The translations under genes were made by a program, and so were the position numbers. Under the pieces are notes generated by a model, which was given only the letters and a program-made list of their open reading frames with translations, was not told where the DNA came from and did no database searches. From contig CAJTJT010000010.1 of the NCBI GenBank assembly GCA_910576915.1, positions 1 through 49,888 on the forward strand: a stretch of 49,888 bases of DNA, read 5' to 3'. This document shows positions 24,950 through 33,355 of this stretch, piece after piece. Every line of letters starts with the position of its first letter. Position 1 is the first letter of the stretch. The stretch comes from an uncultured Elusimicrobiales bacterium (GTDB lineage: Bacteria; Elusimicrobiota; Elusimicrobia; Elusimicrobiales; Elusimicrobiaceae).

Positions 24950-27900
24950 TTAGTTAGGCAACGCGTCGCCTAAGTCTAAATCGTTTCCGTCTTCAATACC
25001 GTTCAATTTGTTTTTAATCAATCTTTCGGTCAGCTGGCGGACGCGGTTCATGATTTTGTTACCGACTTGGTCAATCACTTTTTCGTCGCCTTTAACCATT
25101 TTTTTCAGTTCGCTTGTTCTCACACCGAGCGTACCCGCCATTTTGTTTAACGCTTCTTCGGAGAGTACGACGTCGCTTTTGCCGATTAAGATGTCGTCCA
25201 GTTCGTCAGCTCCGATGCGGGCGGCTTTAGCCATATCCGTTTTCACGCGGCTGATGGCGATTTTCAGTTCTTTGGAGGCAAACGCTTCCGGCACGCTGAA
25301 TTCTTCCGCCAGCAGTTTGGCCAGGGTGGAGGTATCAGCCTGCGGCAAGAGGATGCCGGTTCTGTCAAACAGGGCTTCTTGTCTGGCCGCTACCACTTCC
25401 TGCGAGGCCGGTTTGCGCCAAGAGAACGGGTTGGCGTGGTGGAACAGGTTGATTACGGTCATCGCACCGCCGATCAAAGCCAACGGGATAATCATGCGGT
25501 CGAAGGCAATCGTCGCCATATTCGCGGCCGTTTCCGGCATAATCAAGCTGGCCAGGGTCGGGATCAAGCAGCACGCCACAACCGCGCTGGTGGAAAGCGT
25601 ACCCGTTAAGGTGCTGTAGGCATTGTTGTATTTCGTTTTATCATGGTCTTTCATGATGTTGAACGAGAACGTAAACATGTTACCCAACAGACCGTTCGTT
25701 AACACAACCGGGATTAAGGCCAGGGGGCCGGCATTCGGGCCCAAACCGTACAGCGTGGCGATGCTGGCTAATGCCGTTACGCCGGAAATGGTCATCATTT
25801 TCTGGTTGTATTTCGGCACGCTGCTGAATTTCTGCATCAGCTTGGTGGCAGTAATGCGTCCGGCCAACACAGGGGCCATAGTGGCCATACCGGTTAAGAA
25901 CGTTTCAAATGCGTTGGCTACGTTGGCGGAAGCAATACCTTCCATCCAGGGCGCCTGGGCCAGCAGTTCGGCGGCGTCGCCGTAGAATTTGGACAGGCCT
26001 TCCAAGCCGGCCAACGATTTGTTAATCATGCCTTTGGTGGCAACGCTGACCATGGTTTCCGAACCGCAGAAGGCCAACAGACCGCCAAAGATGGACCATA
26101 CTTTCGGGTCCGCCATAAATTTCTTCCAGGACATTTGTCCTTTTTCTGCCATTTTGGAAAGTTCCGCCTGTACTTCGGAGGCTTTGGCCACTTTCTTTTC
26201 GGCCTGGGCAAGCGGCAAGTCCGCTTTTAACAGTTTGACCAGCGCGCTGACGGCGGGGATGGCCAAGATACCGTACATCGCCTGCCACGGGGCGCCGAGC
26301 AATGCTACGGCCGCGGCAAAACCGCCGTACGTCATAAGCGAACCGACGGATTTCCATACCTGTCCGGCGGATACGATGCTGCCGGCGTCTTTACCGCGCA
26401 AGAGCTGTTTGGCGGTCGGGTTGGCGATTTGCTGAATACCGGCGCCGCCCAAACCCGTTAACAGGAACGCGGAGATAACGGAGGCCATGCTTACTTCCGG
26501 CGAAGCGCCCAAAGTGGTGGCCAACACGGGCAGCAGAGAACCGCTCAGAATGGCGCTCACGGCTCCGGTCAATACGGGGCGGGCGCCGAATTTTTTGATT
26601 AACGGCTGGTACAGGAACGCCGCCAGGTTGGTGAAGTAAATACCGGTGGTAAGCGCGGTAGCCCAGCTGTCCGCGGACGGGCCCAAGACGTCTCTGTATT
26701 CGTTTTTCATGGCGTCTTTCAGGAAGCGGCCCGTAGAGGAATAGCCCATAATCGTAAATACGTTGTTCAAGGCGCCCAGGCGGTTGGGGACGGACTGGAT
26801 AACCACTACCGGCATGTCGCCCAGGTTTTTCAAAACGACGGTCGTTACTTTTTTATCGTGATAATATACTTTTTTCACACCGTTGGTTCTGTACAGGTTG
26901 CCATAGGTGTCTACCACCAGCGTCCAACCTTTTTTAAGGTCCTTGAAGATTTTGTCTTTGTCGGACACGGCAACGGTGTAAATTCTTTTTTGGGTCAGCC
27001 CTTCACGGCTCTTGAGCAGAATGTTGGTGTGCATGAAGGGGAAATCGGCCAGACCCGTTTCCAGCGTTTGCGGGGCAAAACCCAGCTGGGTGCTCGGCGA
27101 GCCGGTTACGCGCAGGGCGCTGCCGACGTAATCCCGCAATACTTTGGCGTAGTCGTAAACTTCTCTGTTATATTTAACCGTAATTTCCTGGCCGTCGGCG
27201 TCTTTGCGGTTAAAACTTTTTTCTTCCACGGTCACCAGGGGGGCTTCGCTGCTGTTAATGGCGGAGCGCACGGCCTGCAAGTCCGCTCTGACGGAGTTGG
27301 CGACTAACGTTTCCAGTACTTTTTCTTCCAGCACGTCGATATCGGCGGCGGTGGGAGATTTTACCTGTTTCGGGGAGAAGAAAGCCATTACTTTGCGGCC
27401 CGCTTTTTGCAGCCACGTCAACTGGCGGCCGGAAACGGCATCCATAATTTCGCGGCGGGCCATATTGGTAAGGGGCAGCTCTTCGAGCGCTACGGCCAAG
27501 GAAGCCATGGCGTCCTTCGTGGAGGGGGACACCTTGGCGGCTTTGAACGCGGCGGTCAGTTCTTCTTTAAGAAGCGTAGCATAGACTTCTTCGGACTGTA
27601 CGGGCTGCTGTTTATATTTGGCGTAAACGTCTTCAATGGTTCTGTTAATCAGGTTGTCCACGTTTCCGTCAAAAGCGGCTTCTTCTTCCGCACCCGCTAC
27701 GGCAGCAGGCGGTTCGGGAGGAACGGCGCCGTTACCGCCCGCGGCCGGAATTTCGGTGGCGTTTAAAGCCAGACCGTCGGCGGCGGGAGTGTCAATTTTT
27801 AAACCGTTTTGAATCGTCGGGCGGGCGGTTCCTTCGGTAATTACCTGCCCGGCTTCATCGGAAATGATTCTGGCGTTTGCGCCTTCACGCAAAGAGAGCC

Positions 27901-28807
27901 AGTCTTCCGCGGCTTTGGCGGAAGTGTTTTCGTGGTGGAGGTTTAACGGATTCCATTTTTGCAAATAGGTTTTGGCTTCCTCGGTTAACGCGGGGACTTT
28001 CCCTTCGGCAACGGCGGGAAGTTCCACGGGAAGCGCGTGGGCGGTGACATAATCGGCAATACCCTGCCAGTGGGCGGGCAGCGTACCGTTAACCGTGCGC
28101 AGCGCGGCCAATTCCTGCAATTTGCCGGTCGCATTCAAGCTAAGGAGCGCGCGGGAAGCGATTACATCCGTATAAGCGGTAAATTCCGCGGGAGCGGCTT
28201 TGCTGAGGCGAATAATCAGTTCGGCGTCCGTTTCGGTACCGTAAATACCCAGGTTGGAAATAGCGGCCATGTTGCGGCCCCATTCGTTGGCGGAGCCGGA
28301 CTGGTTTTTCGGGTTAAGGGAAACCGCGGCGACGCGGCGGTAATTGTTCAGCGCGGCCAGGCGGTCAGCGTTCGTTACTTCAAACCCGCGGGTGATGTTA
28401 AAATGGGGAAATGCGTTTAAATACGCAATATCCAAATGAGTGAAGTCTTTGGCTTCTCTGAAATTCTGGAGCGTTTCCAGCGCTTGTTTGGGCGTAAACT
28501 GCAAGCTCGCCACGTCTTTCAGTTCGTTGGGGTTAACGCGGACGCCGCGGGCGACTTTGGTCGCCATGGTGCCTTTGCCCACAGAAGTGGAAACAACGCC
28601 CGCAGCCAGGTAACGAACCGGGACCATAACGGAGATGGACGCCGTTTTGCTGACAATGCCCTGCAGGGCATTAAGCGTAGCCGGGGACAAGGATCTTGCA
28701 GCGCTGACGCCTCTGATAACGCCGCCGAGGCCTTTCTGTGCCAGCGAAGGCGTTATGCTGCCGTAAATGAGTGTTAAACTCAGCAGGATAGATAGTGCTT
28801 TATTCAT
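24950..28807 (-). CDS. 1285-residue fusion of exported helical region and MFS-like domain
   Basis: Protein of 1285 residues that I do not recognise as a named family. Residues 1-23 form a signal peptide (MNKALSILLSLTLIYGSITPSLAQ). Residues 40-350 are helical and Ala/Leu-rich, like a repeat scaffold; 350-375 is a Pro/Ala linker (AVPPEPPAAV). Residues 380-700 are mixed and charged, with a beta-rich YTVAVSDKDKI...VVVDTYGNLYR part. From about 712 to 1125 there are roughly 10-12 hydrophobic segments with MFS-like spacing (FGARPVLTGAVSAILSGSL, LLTGLGGAGIQQIANPTAKQLLRGKDAG). Residues 1130-1285 are a charged helical tail. A signal peptide ahead of a transporter-like domain would place about 700 residues in the periplasm. 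GGAG precedes the ATG. The OPA-type carrier downstream may be functionally linked. Confidence 0.7.
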   Translation of the reverse strand: MNKALSILLSLTLIYGSITPSLAQKGLGGVIRGVSAARSLSPATLNALQGIVSKTASISVMVPVRYLAAGVVSTSVGKGTMATKVARGVRVNPNELKDVASLQFTPKQALETLQNFREAKDFTHLDIAYLNAFPHFNITRGFEVTNADRLAALNNYRRVAAVSLNPKNQSGSANEWGRNMAAISNLGIYGTETDAELIIRLSKAAPAEFTAYTDVIASRALLSLNATGKLQELAALRTVNGTLPAHWQGIADYVTAHALPVELPAVAEGKVPALTEEAKTYLQKWNPLNLHHENTSAKAAEDWLSLREGANARIISDEAGQVITEGTARPTIQNGLKIDTPAADGLALNATEIPAAGGNGAVPPEPPAAVAGAEEEAAFDGNVDNLINRTIEDVYAKYKQQPVQSEEVYATLLKEELTAAFKAAKVSPSTKDAMASLAVALEELPLTNMARREIMDAVSGRQLTWLQKAGRKVMAFFSPKQVKSPTAADIDVLEEKVLETLVANSVRADLQAVRSAINSSEAPLVTVEEKSFNRKDADGQEITVKYNREVYDYAKVLRDYVGSALRVTGSPSTQLGFAPQTLETGLADFPFMHTNILLKSREGLTQKRIYTVAVSDKDKIFKDLKKGWTLVVDTYGNLYRTNGVKKVYYHDKKVTTVVLKNLGDMPVVVIQSVPNRLGALNNVFTIMGYSSTGRFLKDAMKNEYRDVLGPSADSWATALTTGIYFTNLAAFLYQPLIKKFGARPVLTGAVSAILSGSLLPVLATTLGASPEVSMASVISAFLLTGLGGAGIQQIANPTAKQLLRGKDAGSIVSAGQVWKSVGSLMTYGGFAAAVALLGAPWQAMYGILAIPAVSALVKLLKADLPLAQAEKKVAKASEVQAELSKMAEKGQMSWKKFMADPKVWSIFGGLLAFCGSETMVSVATKGMINKSLAGLEGLSKFYGDAAELLAQAPWMEGIASANVANAFETFLTGMATMAPVLAGRITATKLMQKFSSVPKYNQKMMTISGVTALASIATLYGLGPNAGPLALIPVVLTNGLLGNMFTFSFNIMKDHDKTKYNNAYSTLTGTLSTSAVVACCLIPTLASLIMPETAANMATIAFDRMIIPLALIGGAMTVINLFHHANPFSWRKPASQEVVAARQEALFDRTGILLPQADTSTLAKLLAEEFSVPEAFASKELKIAISRVKTDMAKAARIGADELDDILIGKSDVVLSEEALNKMAGTLGVRTSELKKMVKGDEKVIDQVGNKIMNRVRQLTERLIKNKLNGIEDGNDLDLGDALPN

Positions 28808-28886
28808 AATTATTCTCCACGTAGGTACAAAAGTTGCCGATGATACACGTCGTACCTATTGTCAGTCTAACAGAAAATCAAACGAG

Positions 28887-28938
28887 TGACAAGGGCCAAA
28901 GGGCCCATAAATTTTCTGGGACCCTTTGACCCTTGTCA
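28887..28938. repeat. 52-bp near-perfect inverted repeat
   Basis: The left arm 28887-28907 (TGACAAGGGCCAAAGGGCCC) pairs with 28918-28938 with only a few mismatches, around ATAAATTTTCT. There is no T run on either side. It may be a REP-like element or a transcript-stabilising hairpin between the polyketide operon and the 1285-residue protein gene. Confidence 0.5.
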
Positions 28939-29041
28939 TTCAAATTTGAAACGTATGAGGTGCGTCTCCTCTTTTATTGTATCACAAAATCCGCCGTTTT
29001 GCATCTCCCGACGGAGAAAAATGCAAAAAATCGCGTATCGG

Positions 29042-29071
29042 GGAAAAATCCCCGCGCGGGCGGCGGGGATG
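29042..29071 (-). terminator. terminator of the polyketide-type operon
   Basis: On the minus strand ATCCCCGC-CGCC-CGCGGGGAT followed by TTTTTCC, 27 bases after the last gene's stop. Confidence 0.75.
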
Positions 29072-29098
29072 TAAATGGTTTTTTAGGCCCGGGCGGGG

Positions 29099-30235
29099 TT
29101 ACCAGTCGGCATCTTTACCCAGGTGGGAAACGGGCAGCTGCGTGCCGAAGGTAAACGTGCGCGGCAGTTCGTGCACCGTCAGTTTTTGCGCCAGATAGGT
29201 GCGGATGATGCCCAGGTGCTCCTGCGAGAAGCCTTCATTTAACACGATAAACGCTTTTAAGCGGTTTCCTTCTTCCGGGCGCATTAAGCGTATGCGGCAT
29301 TCCTTTACGGCTGGGTGGGCGGCCAAAATTTCCTCCACGTGTTTGGGGAAAACGTTAATGCCTGCCACCTGCACGCATGCGTCGGTGCGTTTGAGCGGCA
29401 CCAAAAAGCGTTCGCCTTTCAGTTCCACCTGGTCCGGCAGCTGGAGCCACGCGCCGGAGCCCGTCCGACGGATTTGCAGGGGGCTTGTGGTTCCGGCCGT
29501 TTCCCAAAACGGGAAGAGTTCAAACGCTTCGGCCGGGCCGTGGCGGTGGGCGATGGCGCCCGTTTCGCTGGCGCCGTAGATTTCGGTAAATCCGGCGGTT
29601 CCTGCGTCCAGCAATCCTTGGATAATTTCATCTTTGCACGGCGCAGTGGAAGACAGGGCAAATACCCCTTGCGGAAATTTATTGCCGCAGCGGAGCCAAT
29701 AGTTCCAAAACAGCGGAAACCCGGCCACCAAATCGCCTTCCTGCAGTAATTTTTCCCACGGCTGGGTGGGTAACGCAGCCAGCGTAACTACGGGCACGTT
29801 TAACGCGTGCGGCAGGGCCACCGTAAAGGTAAAACCGTACAAATGGCTTGCGGGAACGAGGGAAACGATGCGTTTTACTTCGGGAAATAAAAATTTTACG
29901 CCGTACGCTTCCTGGCGGATCATGTCATTTGAATGGAAGCATTTTTTGGGCGTGCCCGTACTGCCGGAAGTTAAAAACGTAACGCCGCCCGTTTTTATGT
30001 ACGAAGCGAACGCGTAATCCGTCATCAGTTCCAGGCCGGAGAACGCGCGGCATTCATAGCCGAATACGTCGGCGGCTTTTACAAAAACGTTTTGCAGTAA
30101 GTCCTGCGGCATACGGGTGAAAATATCGTCGAGCCCGTCCGCTTCAAAAACGGCCAGCGCGTCCACTTTATGGCGGGCGAGTTCGGTGCGGAGCAAATCT
30201 CCGAGCATGCGTTTGATGTCGTTTCTAGTTAACAT
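29099..30235 (-). CDS. AMP-forming acyl/aryl ligase
   Basis: Adenylating enzyme of 378 residues, shorter than typical acyl-CoA synthetases (about 500) and close to the short ligases of aryl polyene clusters. It has the ATP loop LTSGSTGTPKK (88-98), EIYGASETGA, the RTDACVQVAGINVFPKHVEEIL hinge region, and a C-terminal lysine (SHLGKDADW) for adenylate formation. The likely role is to activate the starter acid and load it on an ACP or CoA. The ATG at 30235 overlaps the previous gene by 11 bases and has GGAGG ten bases upstream, so translational coupling is expected. It is the last gene of the operon. Confidence 0.85.
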   Translation of the reverse strand: MLTRNDIKRMLGDLLRTELARHKVDALAVFEADGLDDIFTRMPQDLLQNVFVKAADVFGYECRAFSGLELMTDYAFASYIKTGGVTFLTSGSTGTPKKCFHSNDMIRQEAYGVKFLFPEVKRIVSLVPASHLYGFTFTVALPHALNVPVVTLAALPTQPWEKLLQEGDLVAGFPLFWNYWLRCGNKFPQGVFALSSTAPCKDEIIQGLLDAGTAGFTEIYGASETGAIAHRHGPAEAFELFPFWETAGTTSPLQIRRTGSGAWLQLPDQVELKGERFLVPLKRTDACVQVAGINVFPKHVEEILAAHPAVKECRIRLMRPEEGNRLKAFIVLNEGFSQEHLGIIRTYLAQKLTVHELPRTFTFGTQLPVSHLGKDADW

Positions 30236-31007
30236 ACGGTTCAGCCTCCAGCTTGAGTTCCGCTCCGCCGAATACGTCGCATAGGACAAACGGTTTGCCC
30301 GTTTGGAGCCGGGCAGCCGTTTCCAGGGCGCACGCGGCGGCGGAGGGGAATAAGGAACACGGCGCGGCGGGCGCGTCCGTGCGGGAAAAATGAAAATCGG
30401 TTACGGCAAACTGCGTTTTTTCCGTCGGTTCGGCGGAAATGACGAACGCGGCCGCCGCGCGGGTAAACGGGCCTTGCGGTCCGCGCAGAACGGGTGCGAA
30501 AAGTTCCGGGTTTTTGGGGGCCAGCAGGGCGGCGGAGGGATTTATATCTTCGGCCACGGCCACGAGGGCTTCCCGGCACAGGCCGCGCTTTAAAAATTCG
30601 CGCGCGGTGAGCAGCGCTCCGGCAAACGAAAAATCGAATTGCCCCGTCGTAACGCACGGGCCGTTTAAGTGCAAAAATACGGATAACGTAAGCCCCGTCG
30701 AGTTGTGTACGGAGCCCGCGAACGCGGTGGGAGAGGAGAGTTCGTCCCCGTCGTCGATAATGCTGTCCATAAACTTGCACGTGCTTTCTAAGGAACCCGC
30801 CCCGGCGGCTACGCTTAAGCCCGTGTCTTTAGGGGCGTGAATGTCAATTCCGGCCTGTTCAAACGCCCGGCACGAGCATAAAAGCGCATTTTTGGCGATA
30901 GTTTCCATGCGGCGCAGGCGGCGTGCTTCGAAGTACGCCGCGAAAGAGGCGGCGTCCGCGTCGCCCGTTAAGGCGGAAAAACCGTTAATAAAAAAATCAG
31001 CCATCAT
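30225..31007 (-). CDS. ketosynthase-like protein without active-site Cys
   Basis: Protein of 260 residues resembling the N-terminal half of a beta-ketoacyl synthase. The stretch LNGPCVTTGQFDFSFAGALLTA sits where active ketosynthases have the TACA nucleophile. Cys is absent and Gln occurs close to that place, as in chain-length factors of type II PKS. A normal ketosynthase is over 400 residues and has two later His residues; neither is seen here. In known aryl polyene systems a short KS-like subunit pairs with a full KS to set chain length, and that role is inferred here. It overlaps the upstream KS by 11 bases. Confidence 0.75.
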   Translation of the reverse strand: MMADFFINGFSALTGDADAASFAAYFEARRLRRMETIAKNALLCSCRAFEQAGIDIHAPKDTGLSVAAGAGSLESTCKFMDSIIDDGDELSSPTAFAGSVHNSTGLTLSVFLHLNGPCVTTGQFDFSFAGALLTAREFLKRGLCREALVAVAEDINPSAALLAPKNPELFAPVLRGPQGPFTRAAAAFVISAEPTEKTQFAVTDFHFSRTDAPAAPCSLFPSAAACALETAARLQTGKPFVLCDVFGGAELKLEAEPYVN

Positions 31008-32196
31008 AATCCTCCGCCCCCAATACTAAAGCCGCGTTACAGCCGCCGAAGGCGAGCGAGTCGGACAGGGCCGCCCGTTTGGTAAGCGGTGTTTTTGTTT
31101 GAACGGGCGCAAAACCGACGTTTTCGTCCGTTTCCTGAAAACCGAACGTGGGGGGAATGATTTTATTGTTTAGGGCGGTTAAGGTCAGTACGGCTTCCAC
31201 TGCGCCCGCCGCGCCCAGGGTATGCCCCGTAACGCCTTTGGAGCCCCACACGGGAACATTTTTTAAAAGGGAATTAAAAGCCGCCGCTTCCGCCGCATCG
31301 TTGGCCTGGCTGGCGGTGCCGTGCGCGTTGACGAACGCCAGGTCTTGCGCGGCGAGCCCCGCGTCTTTTAACGCAAACGAGATGGCTTTTTTTAAGCCTT
31401 TGGCTTCCGGGTCCGGCGCGGTGGGGTGATAGGCGTCGCACGCGTTGCCGTAGCCCAGCACATAACCTTTGGGGCGGACGGAAAACTCGCGCGCGGTTTC
31501 TTCGTTCATTAAAAGGAGCGCGCCCGCGCCTTCGCCGATATTAATGCCGTTGCGGTTTTTATCGAACGGGCGGCAGCGGTCCTTGGTGGCAATCAGCAGG
31601 CGGGTAAAACCGTCGTAGGGGATTAAATTGATTTCGTCCGTTCCGCCGCAGAGTACCGCGTCGCACAGGCCGGATAAAATCCAGCTGCGCGCAAGGCCGA
31701 CGGCGTCGGTGCCGCTCGCGCAGGCAGTAACGACTGTCTGAAAGGGGCCTTTAAAGCCGTAATGGCGGCTTGCGGCCAGGGCGGTGGAAGACGCAAAATA
31801 ATGCGCCAGTTCCTGCGGGTCGTCCGGGCGCGGGGTTCCGGTGCGGTTATTTTTATAGAGGTCAAAACAGTGAAAGGAGGCGTCGACCGACGTGCCCACA
31901 ATCACGCCTACGCGTTTTTTTGCGGCCAGTTCGGCCGGGAAAACGCCCGCGTGGAAGAACGCTTCGTCCGCGGCGGTTAAAAAGTAATGCAGGCTGAGGC
32001 TTTCGCCCGCCGGGCAGGCTTTTGCAATTTCGTCCGCCGCCAGAAATACGGGGTAGGAGGTTGCATACGCGCTGTTTACGCGCGCGCCGGGCAAGTCAAA
32101 CCGCGCACGCCCGGTAAGCGCGCCTTCAAAACAGGTTTCCGCCGAGGTTCCGCAGGCACATAAGCACCCGAACCCGGCCACGGGCGTTTTGGTCAT
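30997..32196 (-). CDS. beta-ketoacyl-ACP synthase, cluster copy 1
   Basis: Complete ketosynthase of 399 residues with the full catalytic triad: Cys159 (VTACASGTDA), His292 (NAHGTAS) and His325 (GVTGHTLGAAG). It would perform decarboxylative condensation of malonyl-ACP with the growing chain. It sits between an ACP gene (shared base at 32196) and the short KS-like gene (overlap). Such a second, separate KS is normal in aryl polyene clusters. Whether it starts the chain or elongates it cannot be read from sequence. N-terminal start MTKTPVAGFG is the common form. Confidence 0.9.
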   Translation of the reverse strand: MTKTPVAGFGCLCACGTSAETCFEGALTGRARFDLPGARVNSAYATSYPVFLAADEIAKACPAGESLSLHYFLTAADEAFFHAGVFPAELAAKKRVGVIVGTSVDASFHCFDLYKNNRTGTPRPDDPQELAHYFASSTALAASRHYGFKGPFQTVVTACASGTDAVGLARSWILSGLCDAVLCGGTDEINLIPYDGFTRLLIATKDRCRPFDKNRNGINIGEGAGALLLMNEETAREFSVRPKGYVLGYGNACDAYHPTAPDPEAKGLKKAISFALKDAGLAAQDLAFVNAHGTASQANDAAEAAAFNSLLKNVPVWGSKGVTGHTLGAAGAVEAVLTLTALNNKIIPPTFGFQETDENVGFAPVQTKTPLTKRAALSDSLAFGGCNAALVLGAEDYDG

Positions 32197-32456
32197 TATT
32201 TTTTGCGGTTTTTTTCGATATAAGCGGCCAGGGTGCCCAAATCTTTAAAAATTTCGCGGCCCTGCTGCATGTTTTCAATAGTAATGCCGTATTTCTTTTG
32301 GATAAGCATGATAAGTTCCACGGCGTCTAAGCTGTCCAGCCCGAGGCCCTGTTCGCCGAAAATGGCGTCGGACGCGCCGAATTTGGACAAATCGGCCCCG
32401 CCCAAGTCAATGCCGGAGGAAATTAGTTGTTTGATTTCGTCGATGGTTTGTTGCAT
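32196..32456 (-). CDS. acyl carrier protein, cluster copy 1
   Basis: Carrier protein of 86 residues with the phosphopantetheine Ser42 in GLGLDSLDAVELIM. It carries the growing chain as a thioester for the ketosynthases and processing enzymes. The start is the ATG at 32456, which has a strong GGGAGGAG site; an upstream in-frame ATG only adds five residues and overlaps that site. It overlaps the end of the LpxL-like gene. Confidence 0.93.
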   Translation of the reverse strand: MQQTIDEIKQLISSGIDLGGADLSKFGASDAIFGEQGLGLDSLDAVELIMLIQKKYGITIENMQQGREIFKDLGTLAAYIEKNRKK

Positions 32457-33355
32457 GGGGACTCCTCCCAAAGGTCAAAATAATTAAAAAACTGATACGG
32501 ATATTTTATACAAAATTCTTCGAGCGCGTCCACGAATTGTTGCGCGAACCGGGCATAAGCGTCTTTGGCGGGGCCCAAATCGGGCACGGAAAAGTGCGCG
32601 GCCGTCCAAGTGGAAAATTCACCCGGCCCCAGTCGCGGGAAAAACACCGCCGCCACGGGCGCACCCGTCGCCGAGGAGAGCCGGTAAAAACTGTAAGGCA
32701 CGCGGATTTTACCGCCTAAAAAGTCCGCCTCCACGGCGTTTTTGGGGTCGCCAAACACGCGGTCGGCCATGGCGCAGACGGCCTCGCCCCGTTCCAATGC
32801 GGCCATCATTTCCATAATTCCGCCCAGCGGGCCCGCCGGGTTAATAAACGAGAACCGCGCGCCCTTGCCGGAGTGTTCGGCGACGGTTTTGTCGTTATCC
32901 TGCGGATTTTTATAATAAAGTACGTTTATTTTTACGGGGATAAAATCAATCAGATTGACCGCCATATGCCACGCGCCGCAGTGGGCGGTAAGCAGGAGAA
33001 GGCCTTTACCGGGGGCGCATAAATCGCGGCAGAGTTGGCGTTCTTCTTCCGTAGAATTTACTTTAACGGTTCCCAAAATTCCCAAGGCGGCGCGGTCGAT
33101 AAGCGTGCGCCCGAAATTTAAATTTAACAGATACGTATGTTTAAAAAACTCCCATTTGGAACGCGGTTTGAAGCGGCGCGTAATATACGCGCGGGATTTT
33201 TTGCCGACGGCGGGAGAAATGGAATAAAAAAATACCACAATGTATAAAAACGCGTACGCCAGCCGCCGTCCGCCCGCAGAAATGAGGGCGTACATAAACC
33301 GGTGCTTGAGTTTGGACCCTAAACTGCGGCCCGTGGTTTCTTTAGACGCGTTCAC
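32423..33355 (-). CDS. LpxL/HtrB-like lipid acyltransferase
   Basis: Protein of 310 residues of the lysophospholipid acyltransferase superfamily, with one N-terminal membrane segment (AYAFLYIVVFFYSIS) and the catalytic region LTAHCGAWHMAVN, where lipid A acyltransferases usually have HxxxxE/D. A later RVPYSFYRLSSATGAPVAAVFF segment is typical. In lipid A synthesis such enzymes move acyl chains onto sugar; here the job is probably to attach or modify the polyene-lipid product at the inner membrane. It overlaps the glycosyltransferase gene by 14 bases. Confidence 0.82.
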   Translation of the reverse strand: MNASKETTGRSLGSKLKHRFMYALISAGGRRLAYAFLYIVVFFYSISPAVGKKSRAYITRRFKPRSKWEFFKHTYLLNLNFGRTLIDRAALGILGTVKVNSTEEERQLCRDLCAPGKGLLLLTAHCGAWHMAVNLIDFIPVKINVLYYKNPQDNDKTVAEHSGKGARFSFINPAGPLGGIMEMMAALERGEAVCAMADRVFGDPKNAVEADFLGGKIRVPYSFYRLSSATGAPVAAVFFPRLGPGEFSTWTAAHFSVPDLGPAKDAYARFAQQFVDALEEFCIKYPYQFFNYFDLWEESPCNKPSTKSNN

